From contig CAVYWD010000001.1 in assembly GCA_963772225.1 (NCBI GenBank), positions 868,001 to 932,000 on the forward strand: 64,000 nt of DNA. The letters run 5' to 3'. The notes beneath the pieces are model-generated. The model saw only the letters and a program-made list of their open reading frames with translations, had not been told where the DNA came from and made no database searches. The translations under genes were made by a program, and so were the position numbers. Source of the DNA: CAVYWD01 sp963772225. Its GTDB lineage: Bacteria; Myxococcota; Myxococcia; Myxococcales; UBA5297. This document shows, piece by piece, positions 24,822 through 33,588 of the stretch (position 1 is the stretch's first letter; each line of letters starts with the position of its first letter).

Positions 24822-27305
24822 ATGGGCCGCTCCCTCGAGCTTGGCCAGAAGCTCGGCCGCTACGAGCTCCAGGCGCGCATCGCGCGGGGCGGTATGGCCG
24901 AGGTCTGGCTCGCCGAGGCGACGGACGTCGACGGCTCCAGCAAGTCCATCGTCCTCAAGACCATCTTGCCGCAGTACTCCGACGACCCGGCCTTCGTGAC
25001 CCTGTTCACGAACGAGGCCACGGTCGCCGCTGCGCTCCATCACCCCAACATCGTGCAGATCTCCGACTGGGGCGTCGTCGACGGCACGTCCTTCATCGCC
25101 ATGGAGCACGTGCACGGCCGGACGCTCCGGCAAATCCAGCGGGCGCTGGGGCCCGGGCACTCTCCGCCGCCCTGGCTCGCGCTCCACGTGGTCATGGACG
25201 TCTGCGATGCCATCGACTGCGCGCACGACCACCGCGGCAGCAACGACAAGCCGCAGGGGATCATCCACCACGACCTCACGCCCGAGAACATCATGGTCTC
25301 GTTCGCCGGGGTGACCAAGGTGCTCGACTTCGGCATCGCCGAAGCGCGCCCGGCGACGCTGCTCACCCCGGCCGTCACCTCGAAGGGAAAGCTGCCATAC
25401 ATGGCGCCCGAGCGCATCCGGGCCGCGCAGGGGCTGCCCGCCGACGCCGACCGGCGCTCGGACATCTACTCCATCGGCGTCGTGCTCTACGAGCTCCTCA
25501 TCGGCCAGCTGCCGTTTCACGACCCGGACGAGCTGGGGCTCCTGCAGCGCATCGTGAGCGAGCCCGCAGTGCCGCTGCGCCACTTCGCGAGCGGGGTCCC
25601 CGAGGAGCTGGAACGTATCACCCTGCGCGCCCTGGCCAAGGAGCCCTCGGCGCGGCACCCTACCGCGGCGGCCCTTCGCGCGGAGCTCGCCGCCCACCTC
25701 GCAAGCGCAGGCTCGCCCATCGCCACCGAGCGGAACGTGGCCCGCTTCATGGGCGAGCTGTTCGCCGACGAGTCGAAGGTCCAGGTCGATGCGCCGTTCG
25801 TGGAATGGGCGGGGGACCTTTCCAGCGAGCCCTCGACCCGCTCCGCTCCCGCCATGAAGCTCGCGCCCGCCGCGCCCCGCCGCGCGCAGGGCGAGACCGT
25901 CCTCGTCGTCGACCCCGACGGCGTGTCGCGCCGCTTCGTGGAGCTGGCCCTGGCCAAGGACGGCTTCGCCGTGGAGTGCGCCAAGGGCGCGACCGCGGCC
26001 TTCGAGATCCTCCAGTCCGCGGTCATCGATCTGGTCATCTGCGAGACCGACCTGCCGGACATGAACGGCCTCCAGTTCCGCCACCGGCTGCTCGGGGAGA
26101 GCCGCCTGCGGTCCATCCCGTTCGTCTTCCTGACCTCCGACGGCCGGACCGCCACCAAGGTGACGGCGCTGCGGGCCGGCGCCGACGAGGCGCTGGCCAA
26201 GCCCTGCGACGCCGCCGAGCTCTGCGCCCGCGTCCGCGCGCTGGTCGACCGCCAGCGGCACCAGCGCGAGGTGTTGCAGCGGCGCTCGTACATGCTCGCC
26301 GGCGACTTCAGCGTCATGCCCATCCCCGACCTGGTGGGGATGCTGGAGATGAGCAAGCGCACCGGAAAGCTCTCGATCGCCACGCCGCGGGCGCTGGGCG
26401 ATGTGGTCTTCGACGCGGGCCGCATCGCCCACGCCTCGTTCGGGAGCCTGACCGGGGCGCAGGCGTTCTACCGGATGATGGAGGAGAGCCGCGGCCAGTT
26501 CGAGTTCTCCGCGGGCTCGGCTTCACCAGGCCCTGAGACCATCCGCGTCTCCGCCACCGAGCTGATCCTGGAAGGCGCCCGGCAAATCGACATGCGCAAG
26601 CGCGAGGTGCCCGAGGCGGCGGGTGCATCCGAGCCGGGGGCGTCGCAGTCGAAGCCCGAAAAGGAGCCGGGGCTGATCGCCGGCACCGCCATCACCCAGG
26701 CGCTGGCCGCGCAGTTCGAGCTCGGGATCCGCGACGGCTTCGGCCTGGGCGAGCTGTCGCTTTGGACCGGAGAGGAGCTGGCGGCCTGGACCCTCTCGCC
26801 CGGAGGCCGCGACCGTTTCCACGTCCATCTCTGCGCCGACTTGTCGGAGGGCGCCGCGGCCATGCTGCCGCTGGCGGCGCCCCCGGGAGAGCGGGAGATC
26901 TTGGCGGGGCTGAGCGCCGAGCCCAAGCTCCTGGGCCTCGACTTCTACCTGCGCAACGAGCGGCTTCTGGACCTGGTGCTGGTCGACATCCGCGACTGCT
27001 CGGCGACGGATCAGCACCTCTTGCGGGCTCCCGCCTTGACCCTCATCGCCCCGCCGGCCGGCTCCCTGAAGGCCCTGGGCGTCACGGCCCGCGTCGGGCT
27101 GGAGGCACTGCTCGAGCGGACCCGCCCGGCCGCCGTGCTCGGGCTGGGCTCGCCCCCTCTCGAGGTGGAGCTGCGCGAGCTCGCGTACCTCGCGCGGCCA
27201 GGCGTCCGGCTGGGCTGCGCTGCCGGGTCGCTGGACGGCGGCCGGAGCGACCTGCGCGCGCTCTTGGCGCAGGGGATTCGGCTCCTGGGCGCGCAGGGCG
27301 CCTAG
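24822..27305 (+). CDS. Ser/Thr protein kinase-receiver-DUF4388 fusion
   Basis: 827 residues. The kinase domain (about 10-290) has a Gly loop (IARGGMAEVW), Lys in IVLKTI, a catalytic loop IIHHDLTPENIMV (HHD replaces the usual HRD), DFG (VLDFGIAEA) and APE (YMAPERI). A receiver-like domain (about 352-470) follows with VVDPD, FLTSDG and AKPCD, but the acceptor Asp is replaced by E408 (VICETDLPDMNG), a possible phosphomimic. A DUF4388 domain (about 485-590) follows: MLAGDFSVMPIPDLVGMLEMSKRTGKLSI, GRIAHASFG, ESRGQFEF. The last 230 residues are unassigned. Cytoplasmic; no membrane helix. The fusion joins eukaryotic-type phosphorylation to a two-component-like scaffold in the same operon as CheA, so it probably integrates or outputs the chemosensory signal. 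Confidence 0.88.
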   Translation: MGRSLELGQKLGRYELQARIARGGMAEVWLAEATDVDGSSKSIVLKTILPQYSDDPAFVTLFTNEATVAAALHHPNIVQISDWGVVDGTSFIAMEHVHGRTLRQIQRALGPGHSPPPWLALHVVMDVCDAIDCAHDHRGSNDKPQGIIHHDLTPENIMVSFAGVTKVLDFGIAEARPATLLTPAVTSKGKLPYMAPERIRAAQGLPADADRRSDIYSIGVVLYELLIGQLPFHDPDELGLLQRIVSEPAVPLRHFASGVPEELERITLRALAKEPSARHPTAAALRAELAAHLASAGSPIATERNVARFMGELFADESKVQVDAPFVEWAGDLSSEPSTRSAPAMKLAPAAPRRAQGETVLVVDPDGVSRRFVELALAKDGFAVECAKGATAAFEILQSAVIDLVICETDLPDMNGLQFRHRLLGESRLRSIPFVFLTSDGRTATKVTALRAGADEALAKPCDAAELCARVRALVDRQRHQREVLQRRSYMLAGDFSVMPIPDLVGMLEMSKRTGKLSIATPRALGDVVFDAGRIAHASFGSLTGAQAFYRMMEESRGQFEFSAGSASPGPETIRVSATELILEGARQIDMRKREVPEAAGASEPGASQSKPEKEPGLIAGTAITQALAAQFELGIRDGFGLGELSLWTGEELAAWTLSPGGRDRFHVHLCADLSEGAAAMLPLAAPPGEREILAGLSAEPKLLGLDFYLRNERLLDLVLVDIRDCSATDQHLLRAPALTLIAPPAGSLKALGVTARVGLEALLERTRPAAVLGLGSPPLEVELRELAYLARPGVRLGCAAGSLDGGRSDLRALLAQGIRLLGAQGA

Positions 27306-27324
27306 GCGCCAGAGGATGCGGCGC

Positions 27325-28380
27325 ATGGCGAGCGATGACCACGAGCGAGCGGCCCAGCGAGCCAGCGACCCCGAGGGCTCGCCCCTGGAAGGCGACCTGA
27401 CCCAGGGCTTTCGGCAGAGCGGCGCGGGGGCCGCGCCCTTGAGCCCGGTCCTCCCCGAGCAATGCTTCGCCCAGGTCGCGCCGCCCGCCCGGCCCGCGCC
27501 GCCACAACGGACATCCAGGTCCGACTCAGAGCTGCCGGCGGCCGGAGCCATCTTGGACGACAAGTACCGGCTCGAGGAGTGTGTGGGCTGCGGCGCCTTC
27601 GCCGCCGTGTACCGCGCGACGCACCTCCTGCTGCGCAGGCCGGTGGCGGTCAAGCTCCTGCGTCCCTCGGCGGTGCGCCGCGTCGCAGGGCTGGCCCAGA
27701 TGCTCTGCGAGGAGGCGCGGTTCGCGGCGGGCATCCAGCACCCGAGCGTGGTCCGCATCTTCGACGTGACGCAAACCCGCGCCATCACCTACGTGGTCAT
27801 GGAGTACATCGAGGGGAGAAACCTCGCGGAGGTCATCGCGTCCGAGGGGGCGCAGCAGCAGAGCCGGGTCGTGCGCGTCGGGCTGGAGATCGCCGCGGGG
27901 TTGAACGCCGCGCTCGCCCAGGGGCTCATCCACCGGGACGTCAAGCCATCGAACGTCTTGCTCGGCCGCGCCGGGGAGGCAAAGCTCGTGGATTCGGGGC
28001 TCGCGCTCCCGCTCGGTGGGAGCGAGCCCGCGGCGCGGCTCTCCCAGCTCTCGGTGGTGGGAACCCCCGGCTACATGGCGCCGGAGCAGGGGGCCGCGCC
28101 CGCGGCGGTGGACTTCCGGGCGGATGTCTACGCGCTCGGCGCGACCCTGTACCACGCCGCCGTGGGCGCGCCGCCGTTCCCGCTGGACGACGCGCAGCGC
28201 TGCCTCGCGCTCCACCGGGACACCTTGCCGCCGCCTCCGAAAGCCATCCGCCCGAGCATCGCCCCGGAGCTCTCCGACCTTCTCCTGTGGATGCTCGCCA
28301 AGAGCCCGTCGGAGCGGCCTGCTTCGTACGCCGACCTCACCGAGGCGATGGAGGACGCCCTGGCTCGAATCCCAGCCTGA
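27325..28380 (+). CDS. Ser/Thr protein kinase
   Basis: 351 residues; ATG 27325 was chosen since AGAGG lies about 10 nt upstream (an ATG at 27316 is too close to it). A disordered N-terminal 65 residues precede the kinase domain (about 75-345): YRLEECVGCGAFAAVYRA glycine loop, Lys in VAVKLL, HRD in LIHRDVKPSNVLL, GTPGYMAPEQ and a DVYALG segment. The magnesium-binding DFG is DSG (LVDSGLA), which keeps the essential Asp. No transmembrane helix or PASTA domain, so it is a soluble kinase. It closes the chemosensory cluster in the same orientation, 19 bp after the kinase-receiver fusion, and the two may form a cascade. Confidence 0.9.
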   Translation: MASDDHERAAQRASDPEGSPLEGDLTQGFRQSGAGAAPLSPVLPEQCFAQVAPPARPAPPQRTSRSDSELPAAGAILDDKYRLEECVGCGAFAAVYRATHLLLRRPVAVKLLRPSAVRRVAGLAQMLCEEARFAAGIQHPSVVRIFDVTQTRAITYVVMEYIEGRNLAEVIASEGAQQQSRVVRVGLEIAAGLNAALAQGLIHRDVKPSNVLLGRAGEAKLVDSGLALPLGGSEPAARLSQLSVVGTPGYMAPEQGAAPAAVDFRADVYALGATLYHAAVGAPPFPLDDAQRCLALHRDTLPPPPKAIRPSIAPELSDLLLWMLAKSPSERPASYADLTEAMEDALARIPA

Positions 28381-28594
28381 GGAGCTCGCACGCCGAGCGG
28401 CAGCTCAGTGGGTCAGACGAGCCCCGATTCGATGAATTGACCCAGGGTGCGGCCCAACTCGCACTTTGATTTCCGAGAGCTTAGGGGCGCCCGCCCGGCG
28501 GCCTCCCCCATGCAGAAAACGCGCGATCGGCCCCAGCATGAAGCGACCCGGGCCGAGCCGCTTCCGTCTCACGAGTCGAGTTGGAGATCCGGGG

Positions 28595-28771
28595 ATGACT
28601 CACGACAAAGGCAAATCGCTCTCGACTGCCAAGGCCTTGACTTTGAGCGAGGCCGCGCAGCTGCTCAAGGCAAAGGCGGACGCCGCCCTGCTGCAGGCCA
28701 TCGCGGCGGTGTCCGACAGCTCCAAGGGCGCCATGCTCGAGAAGTGCCCGAAGTGGAGCCAGGAAGGTTAG
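28595..28771 (+). CDS. Small hypothetical protein
   Basis: 58 residues from ATG 28595 with a GGAG site 8-9 nt upstream. The sequence is a plausible small helical protein (LTLSEAAQLLKAKADAALLQAIAAVSDSSKGAML) with normal amino-acid use, unlike the Arg-rich spurious frames around it. No known family. No signal peptide. It follows the kinase gene by 214 bp and is convergent with the VKOR-DsbA gene. It may be non-coding. Confidence 0.4.
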   Translation: MTHDKGKSLSTAKALTLSEAAQLLKAKADAALLQAIAAVSDSSKGAMLEKCPKWSQEG

Positions 28772-28853
28772 GCCGCGCTCGCGGGTGATTTGAGCTGCGA
28801 CTACGCCCTGCCGGGGCGGAGGCCGGACGCTCGCCCCTCCGACTCGGGCGCCC

Positions 28854-30023
28854 CTACCGGCGCTCGCTTTGAGCCTGGGCGATTCGCCGACGAATCTCGG
28901 CCAAGGGGAGCCCGCTGGGTAAGGCTTCATCGCCTACCAAGAAGGTGGGCGTGGCCTGGACCTTGAGCTGGATGCCCGCGTCGATGTCTCGCCTGAGGCG
29001 AGCCCGGGCGCCCTCGGAGCCCAGGCAGCGGGAAAAGCTCGCGGCGTCGAGGCCCAGGCGGCGCGCCAACTCGTCCAGGTCGAGCGACACCTTGTCCTCG
29101 GCCGCGAAGATGGCGTCGTTCATGGGCCAGAAGGCGCCCTGGTCGCCCGCGCAGAGGGCGGCCAGCGCGAGGGCACAGGCGCGCGGGTGCATGGGCCGGG
29201 GGATGGCGGGGTTGCAGGCGGGGTCGAGCGGGAACTGCCGGTGCACCACGCGCAGGGTGGTTGGATTCTCCTCGAGGAGCGCGCGAACCTGGCGCTCGGC
29301 CCGCTGACAGAAAGGGCACTGGTAGTCGCTGAACTCGACCAGAGTGAGGGCCGGAGACTCGGCGCCGATCCAGGGGATCCGCTCGAGGTCGGCGCCGCTC
29401 GCGAGCGACGCGGAGCCGCGGGGTTCCGCCGGCCCCACCCAGTAGCGCGGCACCGCGGCGAGCAGCGCGGCCGGGACCGCCACGGCGCAGAGAGCGCCTC
29501 CGTAGAGGAGCCCCTTGCGCTTCCCGAGGAGGCGCAGGTCCGCTCTCACGGCTCGGCCGAGCCCGCCCGCGCGCCGCACCTCGGTGAGGCTCACCGCGAA
29601 CAGGCAAGCGGTGATGGCCCAGGAGGCCATGCACATCACGCACGCCGAGTGGATGAGGAGCTTGCTGACGGCGGCGAGCGGCGCGATGGCGAGGGCCGCC
29701 GCCCCGGTGAGCAAGGCGAGAAATCCAGGCCAGCCCAGACCGCGGCGGTCCGGGGCGGGCCGGTGCAATGCGAGCGCCGCCATGGCCAGGTAGCCGCACA
29801 GGCCCCAGACCGCGATGGGCAGTCCCAGGAAGACCGAATACGGGCTCTGGGCGACGCTGTCGCAGCTCAGCTCGCTGCTCACATCGCAGAAGCTGCGGTA
29901 GGCGGGATCCGTGTGGACCTTGACGTGGATGAACGTCAGGTCACTCGCAGCGGCGAGCCCCAACCCGGCGAGGGCGAGAAAGAGCGCGACGCGGGCGCTC
30001 CGGCGCGGCGGTGCGGCGGCCAT
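28854..30023 (-). CDS. VKOR-DsbA disulfide-forming fusion protein
   Basis: 389 residues. The N-terminal half is a vitamin-K-epoxide-reductase-like membrane domain: helices at about 11-27, 62-86, 99-125 and 127-148, loop cysteines C46 and C54 (FCDVSSELSCDSV) and the quinone-proximal CxxC C128-C131 (HSACVMC). A further helix (about 172-191) leads to a periplasmic thioredoxin/DsbA-like domain with CPFC at 236-239 (FSDYQCPFCQRAE) and the cis-Pro loop ATPTFLV. Known role: VKOR passes electrons from DsbA-like thiols to quinone, replacing DsbB, so one polypeptide can introduce disulfides into exported proteins. The many Cys-containing secreted proteins in the window are candidate substrates. Dispersed repeat copy C lies just upstream of the start. 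Confidence 0.92.
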   Translation of the reverse strand: MAAAPPRRSARVALFLALAGLGLAAASDLTFIHVKVHTDPAYRSFCDVSSELSCDSVAQSPYSVFLGLPIAVWGLCGYLAMAALALHRPAPDRRGLGWPGFLALLTGAAALAIAPLAAVSKLLIHSACVMCMASWAITACLFAVSLTEVRRAGGLGRAVRADLRLLGKRKGLLYGGALCAVAVPAALLAAVPRYWVGPAEPRGSASLASGADLERIPWIGAESPALTLVEFSDYQCPFCQRAERQVRALLEENPTTLRVVHRQFPLDPACNPAIPRPMHPRACALALAALCAGDQGAFWPMNDAIFAAEDKVSLDLDELARRLGLDAASFSRCLGSEGARARLRRDIDAGIQLKVQATPTFLVGDEALPSGLPLAEIRRRIAQAQSERR

Positions 30024-30038
30024 CCCTTGCTTGCACCT

Positions 30039-30178
30039 CCTAACCCGGCCGAGCCGGAACCAAAGAGGGTTGCCTTAGGCTCCAGACCCCAGGCTTCAGG
30101 AACTGCATTCCCTGGAGCCTTGGGTCTGGAGCCTGGAGTCTTTGCCAGCCTGCACAAGAGTTCGCGCCGAAGGGACTA
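30039..30178 (-). repeat. Dispersed fold-back repeat, copy C
   Basis: Complete copy on the minus strand between divergent genes. Read on its own strand: TAGTCCCTTCGGCGCG, TTGTGCAGGCTGGCAAAGAC, one or two CCAGGCTCCAG units, loop GGAATGCAGTTCCTGAAGCC, arm GTCTGGAGCCTAAGG and right end CAACCCTCTTTGGTTCCGGC to GGGTTAGG. It has no 7-bp expansion. It starts 16 bp upstream of the VKOR-DsbA start codon. Confidence 0.8.
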
Positions 30179-30411
30179 TGGCGAGCTTCTCCGGTGCGCC
30201 GGATGCTTTACGGGAACCGCCGCGGCCGGTCAATCCAAAGCCGCGGGCCCGTCCGGCGGCGACCTCCGGGCGCAGCCCCAGAGCCTCCCGAGGGCCTGAG
30301 ACCCGTTGCGCTGAGAGGCAGCTCGATGTTAGGCACATTCTCCCGCCCGCGAGGGCCTCCTCATTCTGCTTCTGCGCTCCATTTCTTCGGACGGGAAAGG
30401 GAATCGCCGCC

Positions 30412-30687
30412 ATGCGAACAGCCATCGCTGCCGCCGCCAGCCTGCTCTTGAGCTCAGCCGCGCTCGGCGCCAAGGCCGACACCTACCAGGTCACCGGGGA
30501 CGTCGCCGAGGTCTCCGACTCCGCCATCGTGGTCATGAAGGGCAAGGAGCGCTTCGAGATCGAGCGCACGGCCCAGACGAGGGTGAGCGGGGCCGACGTC
30601 GTGAAGGTGGGGGACAAGGCCACGGTCCAGTACCGCATGACCGCGACGTCCGTCGAGGTCAAGGGCGACAAGAAGAAGGCCCGCTAG
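30412..30687 (+). CDS. Small exported protein of unknown function
   Basis: 91 residues. A clear signal peptide (about 1-22, AIAAAASLLLSSAALGA) is followed by a small all-beta domain: TYQVTGDVAEVSDSAIVVMKGKERFEIE, VKVGDKATVQYRMTATSVEVK and a Lys-rich tail. The pattern of short strands with V-x-G-D-x-V/A resembles the small OB-like or DUF5666-type exported domains common in proteobacteria; that is a fold-level guess. Probably periplasmic. The neighbours do not suggest a job. Confidence 0.65.
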   Translation: MRTAIAAAASLLLSSAALGAKADTYQVTGDVAEVSDSAIVVMKGKERFEIERTAQTRVSGADVVKVGDKATVQYRMTATSVEVKGDKKKAR

Positions 30688-30871
30688 GCCCGCCTCGCGC
30701 TCTCCGCGGGAGAGCTCCTGGCGGCCCCGATCGCCCGGTCCCTCCACGGCCGGTGTCGGCGCTTCGCCCTGGGCGCATGAATAGATCAGGCGAGCGCGTC
30801 CGATGCCGCCTGCCCCGCGTTTGCCCGACCGCCCGCCGCGCCGATCCAGCAGCCCACTCCGGAGGTGCTTC

Positions 30872-31174
30872 ATGCCGACGTTCGTGCTCATGACCCGAAT
30901 GAGCCCCCAATTCGCTCAAGATCCGCGCGGGCGCAAGAAGGCGGGCAAGGACTGGATGCGCGAGGTCGCGTCCAAGTGCCCCGGGCTTCGGTGGGTGGCG
31001 CATTACGCCCTGCTCGGGCGATTCGACTTCATGGACATCTACGAAGCGCCCGACGTGGAAACCGCGCAGAAGGTCTCGTACCTCTCTATCCAGGCCGGCG
31101 CCGCGGCCGCCGAGAGCTGGCCTGCCTTGCCCTACGAGCGCTTCCTCGAGCTCGCCGAAGAGGTCGAGATTTGA
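30872..31174 (+). CDS. GYD-domain protein
   Basis: 100 residues with GGAGG 6 nt before ATG 30872. The protein matches the small GYD family (ferredoxin-like, related to dimeric alpha/beta barrels): PTFVLMTRMS start, VASKCPGLRWVAHYALLGRFDFMDIYEAPD in which LLGRFDF takes the place of the family's LGxYD segment, and ETAQKVSYLSIQAGAAAAESW. The role of these proteins is not established. It lies 41 bp upstream of the fadB-like gene in the same direction, so it is probably co-transcribed with the fatty-acid genes. Confidence 0.8.
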   Translation: MPTFVLMTRMSPQFAQDPRGRKKAGKDWMREVASKCPGLRWVAHYALLGRFDFMDIYEAPDVETAQKVSYLSIQAGAAAAESWPALPYERFLELAEEVEI

Positions 31175-31215
31175 GCGGGACGGCGGCAAAATCCATTTCG
31201 AACCAGGAGCCCAGA

Positions 31216-33576
31216 ATGGCCCGCATTCGCAAAGTGGCAGTCCTCGGCGCCGGAGTGATGGGCAGCGGCATCGCGGCCCATCTGGCCGGCGCCGGAATCC
31301 CGGTGCTGATGCTCGACATCGTCCCGCCGGGCCTGTCGGAGCCCGAGCGCAAGAGCAGGGCCGCGCGCGACCGCTTCGCCGCCAGCGGCAAGGAGAAGGC
31401 ACTCGCCGCCAAGCCCGCCGCGTTCTTCACTCCCCGGGACGCCGCGCTGGTGGAGGTCGGCAACTTCGACGACGACCTGCCGCGCATCGCCGAATGCGAC
31501 TGGATCGTCGAAGTCGTGACCGAGAGCCTCGCCGTCAAGCAGGCGCTCTACGCCAAGGTCGAGGCGCACCGGCGCAAGGGCTCGTTCATCTCCTCGAACA
31601 CCTCCGGGCTGCCGCTCAAGAAGCTGGTGGAGGGCCGGTCGGACGACTTCCGGAGGAGCTTCCTCGTCACGCACTTCTTCAACCCGGTGCGCTACATGAA
31701 GCTCCTGGAGCTCGTCGCCGGGCCCGAGACCGACCCCAAAGTCGTTGAGGCGCTCCACGCCTTCGGCGAGGAGGTGCTCGGCAAGGGCGTCGTTTACGCC
31801 AAGGACACGCCCAACTTCATCGCCAACCGCATCGGCACCTACGCGCTCATGGACGCGGTGCGGCTCATGGTGGAGCTGGACCTCACCATCGACGAGGTGG
31901 ACGCCATCACCGGCAAGCCCCTGGGTCACCCCAAGAGCGCCACCTTCCGCACGGCCGACATCGTGGGCCTCGACACCCTGCTCCACGTCGCCGACAACTG
32001 CCGCGAGCTTCTGGTCGACGATGACGAGCGGCAGGTCTTCGAGGCGCCGGCCTTCATGAGAGAGATGGCCCAGCGCAAGCTTCTGGGCGACAAGACGAAG
32101 GGCGGCTTCTACAAGAAGACGCCGCAGGGCATCCTCACGCTCGACTGGAAGACGCTGGAGTACCGGCCCCAGACGAAGCCGCGCTTCGAGTCCCTGGGCG
32201 CGCTCAAGGGCCTCGGGGCCGGCGAGCGGATGAAGGCGCTCGCCGGCGGCGGCGACAAGGCGGCGCAGTTCGCCGCCAAGGCGCTCTCGCGGACGCTCAA
32301 CTACTCGGCCAAGCGCCTGGGCGAGATCGCCGACGACGTCGTCAACGTCGACCGCGGCATGCGCTGGGGCTTCAACTGGGAGCTGGGGCCCTTCGAGATC
32401 TTGGACGCGCTCGGCGCGCCCGAGGTGGCGGCGCGCCTGGAGGCGGGCGGCGCGAAGCCGGCGCCGATGTTGAAGGACCTCGCGGCCTCCGGCGCGCGGC
32501 TCTACCCGTCGCCGAAGACCTTCCTCGACCTCCAGGCCGGAGCGAAGGGCGCCCTGCGGCCCATCCCTGTCTCGGCGCGGGCGCTCGCGCTGCCCAGGGA
32601 GGACAAGGCCAAGGTCCTGCGCGAAAACGACTCGGCCACGGTCTGGGACCTGGGCGACGGCGTCGTCGGTCTCGAGTTCCACTCCAAGATGAACACCATC
32701 GACGCCGACCTGATCTCCCTGATGGACGCCGCGGTGGACGAGGCCGAGGCGCGCGGGGCCGGGCTCGTCGTCGGCAACGAGGCGAAGGACGCGTTCTCCG
32801 CGGGGGCGAACCTCTTCCTGGTGCTCATGGCCGCGCGGGAGAAGCAGTTCGACGCCATCGAGTCGCTCGCCCGCGGCTTCCAGCGGGCCGCGGTCCGACT
32901 GCGCAACGCCGAGGTGCCGGTGGTGGCGGCGCCGTTCGGCATGGCGCTCGCCGGCGGCGCGGAGGTCGTGCTGGGCGCCGGGTTCGTCCGCGCGCACGCC
33001 GAGCTCTACATGGGGCTGGTGGAGGTCGGCGTCGGGCTCATCCCGGCCGGCGGCGGCTGCCGCGAGATGATCGCCCGCGCCATGGCGGGCGTCCCCGACA
33101 ACGTCGACCCCTTCCTGCCGACGCAGAAGGTCTTCGAGACCCTGGCCATGGCCAAGGTCTCGACCAGCGCCGAGAACGCCCGCGACCTGGGCTTCTTGCG
33201 CGAGTGCGACCGGGTGACGCTCTCCCGCGAGCAGCTCTTGCGCGACGCCAAGGAGACGGCGCTCGGCCTCTCGCGCGCGGGCTACCGGCGGCCTGCTCCG
33301 CGCTCGGTGCGGGTCGCGGGCGAGGCGGGGCTCGCCAACTTGAAGCTCGCGCTCTGGTCCATGGCGCAGAGCCATCAGATCAGCGAGCACGACGTGAAGG
33401 TCGGCACCCACCTCGCCCGGGTCCTGTGCGGCGGCAGCGTCGCGTCAGGGGCGCGCGTGAGCGAGCAGCACCTGCTGGATCTGGAGCTGGAGGCGTTCCT
33501 CTCGCTCTGCGGCGAGGAGAAGACGCAGGCCCGGATGGAATTCATGCTGACGAACAACAAGCCGCTCAGGAACTGA
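31216..33576 (+). CDS. 3-hydroxyacyl-CoA dehydrogenase/enoyl-CoA hydratase (FadB-like)
   Basis: 786 residues; two beta-oxidation activities in one chain, with the dehydrogenase first, opposite to E. coli FadB. The NAD-binding start is KVAVLGAGVMGSGIAAHLA (about 5-23); the substrate domain includes SSNTSGLPL, THFFNPVRYMKLLELV, KDTPNFIANRIG and GKPLGHPKSATFRTADIVGLDT. The C-terminal crotonase domain (about 490-690) has VVGNEAKDAFSAGANL and FGMALAGGAEVVLGAGFVRAHAELYMGLVEVGVGLIPAGGG, with the expected oxyanion-hole glycines. Catalyses hydration of trans-2-enoyl-CoA and oxidation of 3-hydroxyacyl-CoA. It is followed 12 bp later by the thiolase, forming a fadBA-type operon. Confidence 0.93.
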   Translation: MARIRKVAVLGAGVMGSGIAAHLAGAGIPVLMLDIVPPGLSEPERKSRAARDRFAASGKEKALAAKPAAFFTPRDAALVEVGNFDDDLPRIAECDWIVEVVTESLAVKQALYAKVEAHRRKGSFISSNTSGLPLKKLVEGRSDDFRRSFLVTHFFNPVRYMKLLELVAGPETDPKVVEALHAFGEEVLGKGVVYAKDTPNFIANRIGTYALMDAVRLMVELDLTIDEVDAITGKPLGHPKSATFRTADIVGLDTLLHVADNCRELLVDDDERQVFEAPAFMREMAQRKLLGDKTKGGFYKKTPQGILTLDWKTLEYRPQTKPRFESLGALKGLGAGERMKALAGGGDKAAQFAAKALSRTLNYSAKRLGEIADDVVNVDRGMRWGFNWELGPFEILDALGAPEVAARLEAGGAKPAPMLKDLAASGARLYPSPKTFLDLQAGAKGALRPIPVSARALALPREDKAKVLRENDSATVWDLGDGVVGLEFHSKMNTIDADLISLMDAAVDEAEARGAGLVVGNEAKDAFSAGANLFLVLMAAREKQFDAIESLARGFQRAAVRLRNAEVPVVAAPFGMALAGGAEVVLGAGFVRAHAELYMGLVEVGVGLIPAGGGCREMIARAMAGVPDNVDPFLPTQKVFETLAMAKVSTSAENARDLGFLRECDRVTLSREQLLRDAKETALGLSRAGYRRPAPRSVRVAGEAGLANLKLALWSMAQSHQISEHDVKVGTHLARVLCGGSVASGARVSEQHLLDLELEAFLSLCGEEKTQARMEFMLTNNKPLRN

Positions 33577-33588
33577 GAGGACATCGCC

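Noticed and set aside
28466..28594. N-terminal extension of the small protein at 28595
   Set aside because: The added residues are Arg/Pro-rich, and the only plausible ribosome site serves ATG 28595.
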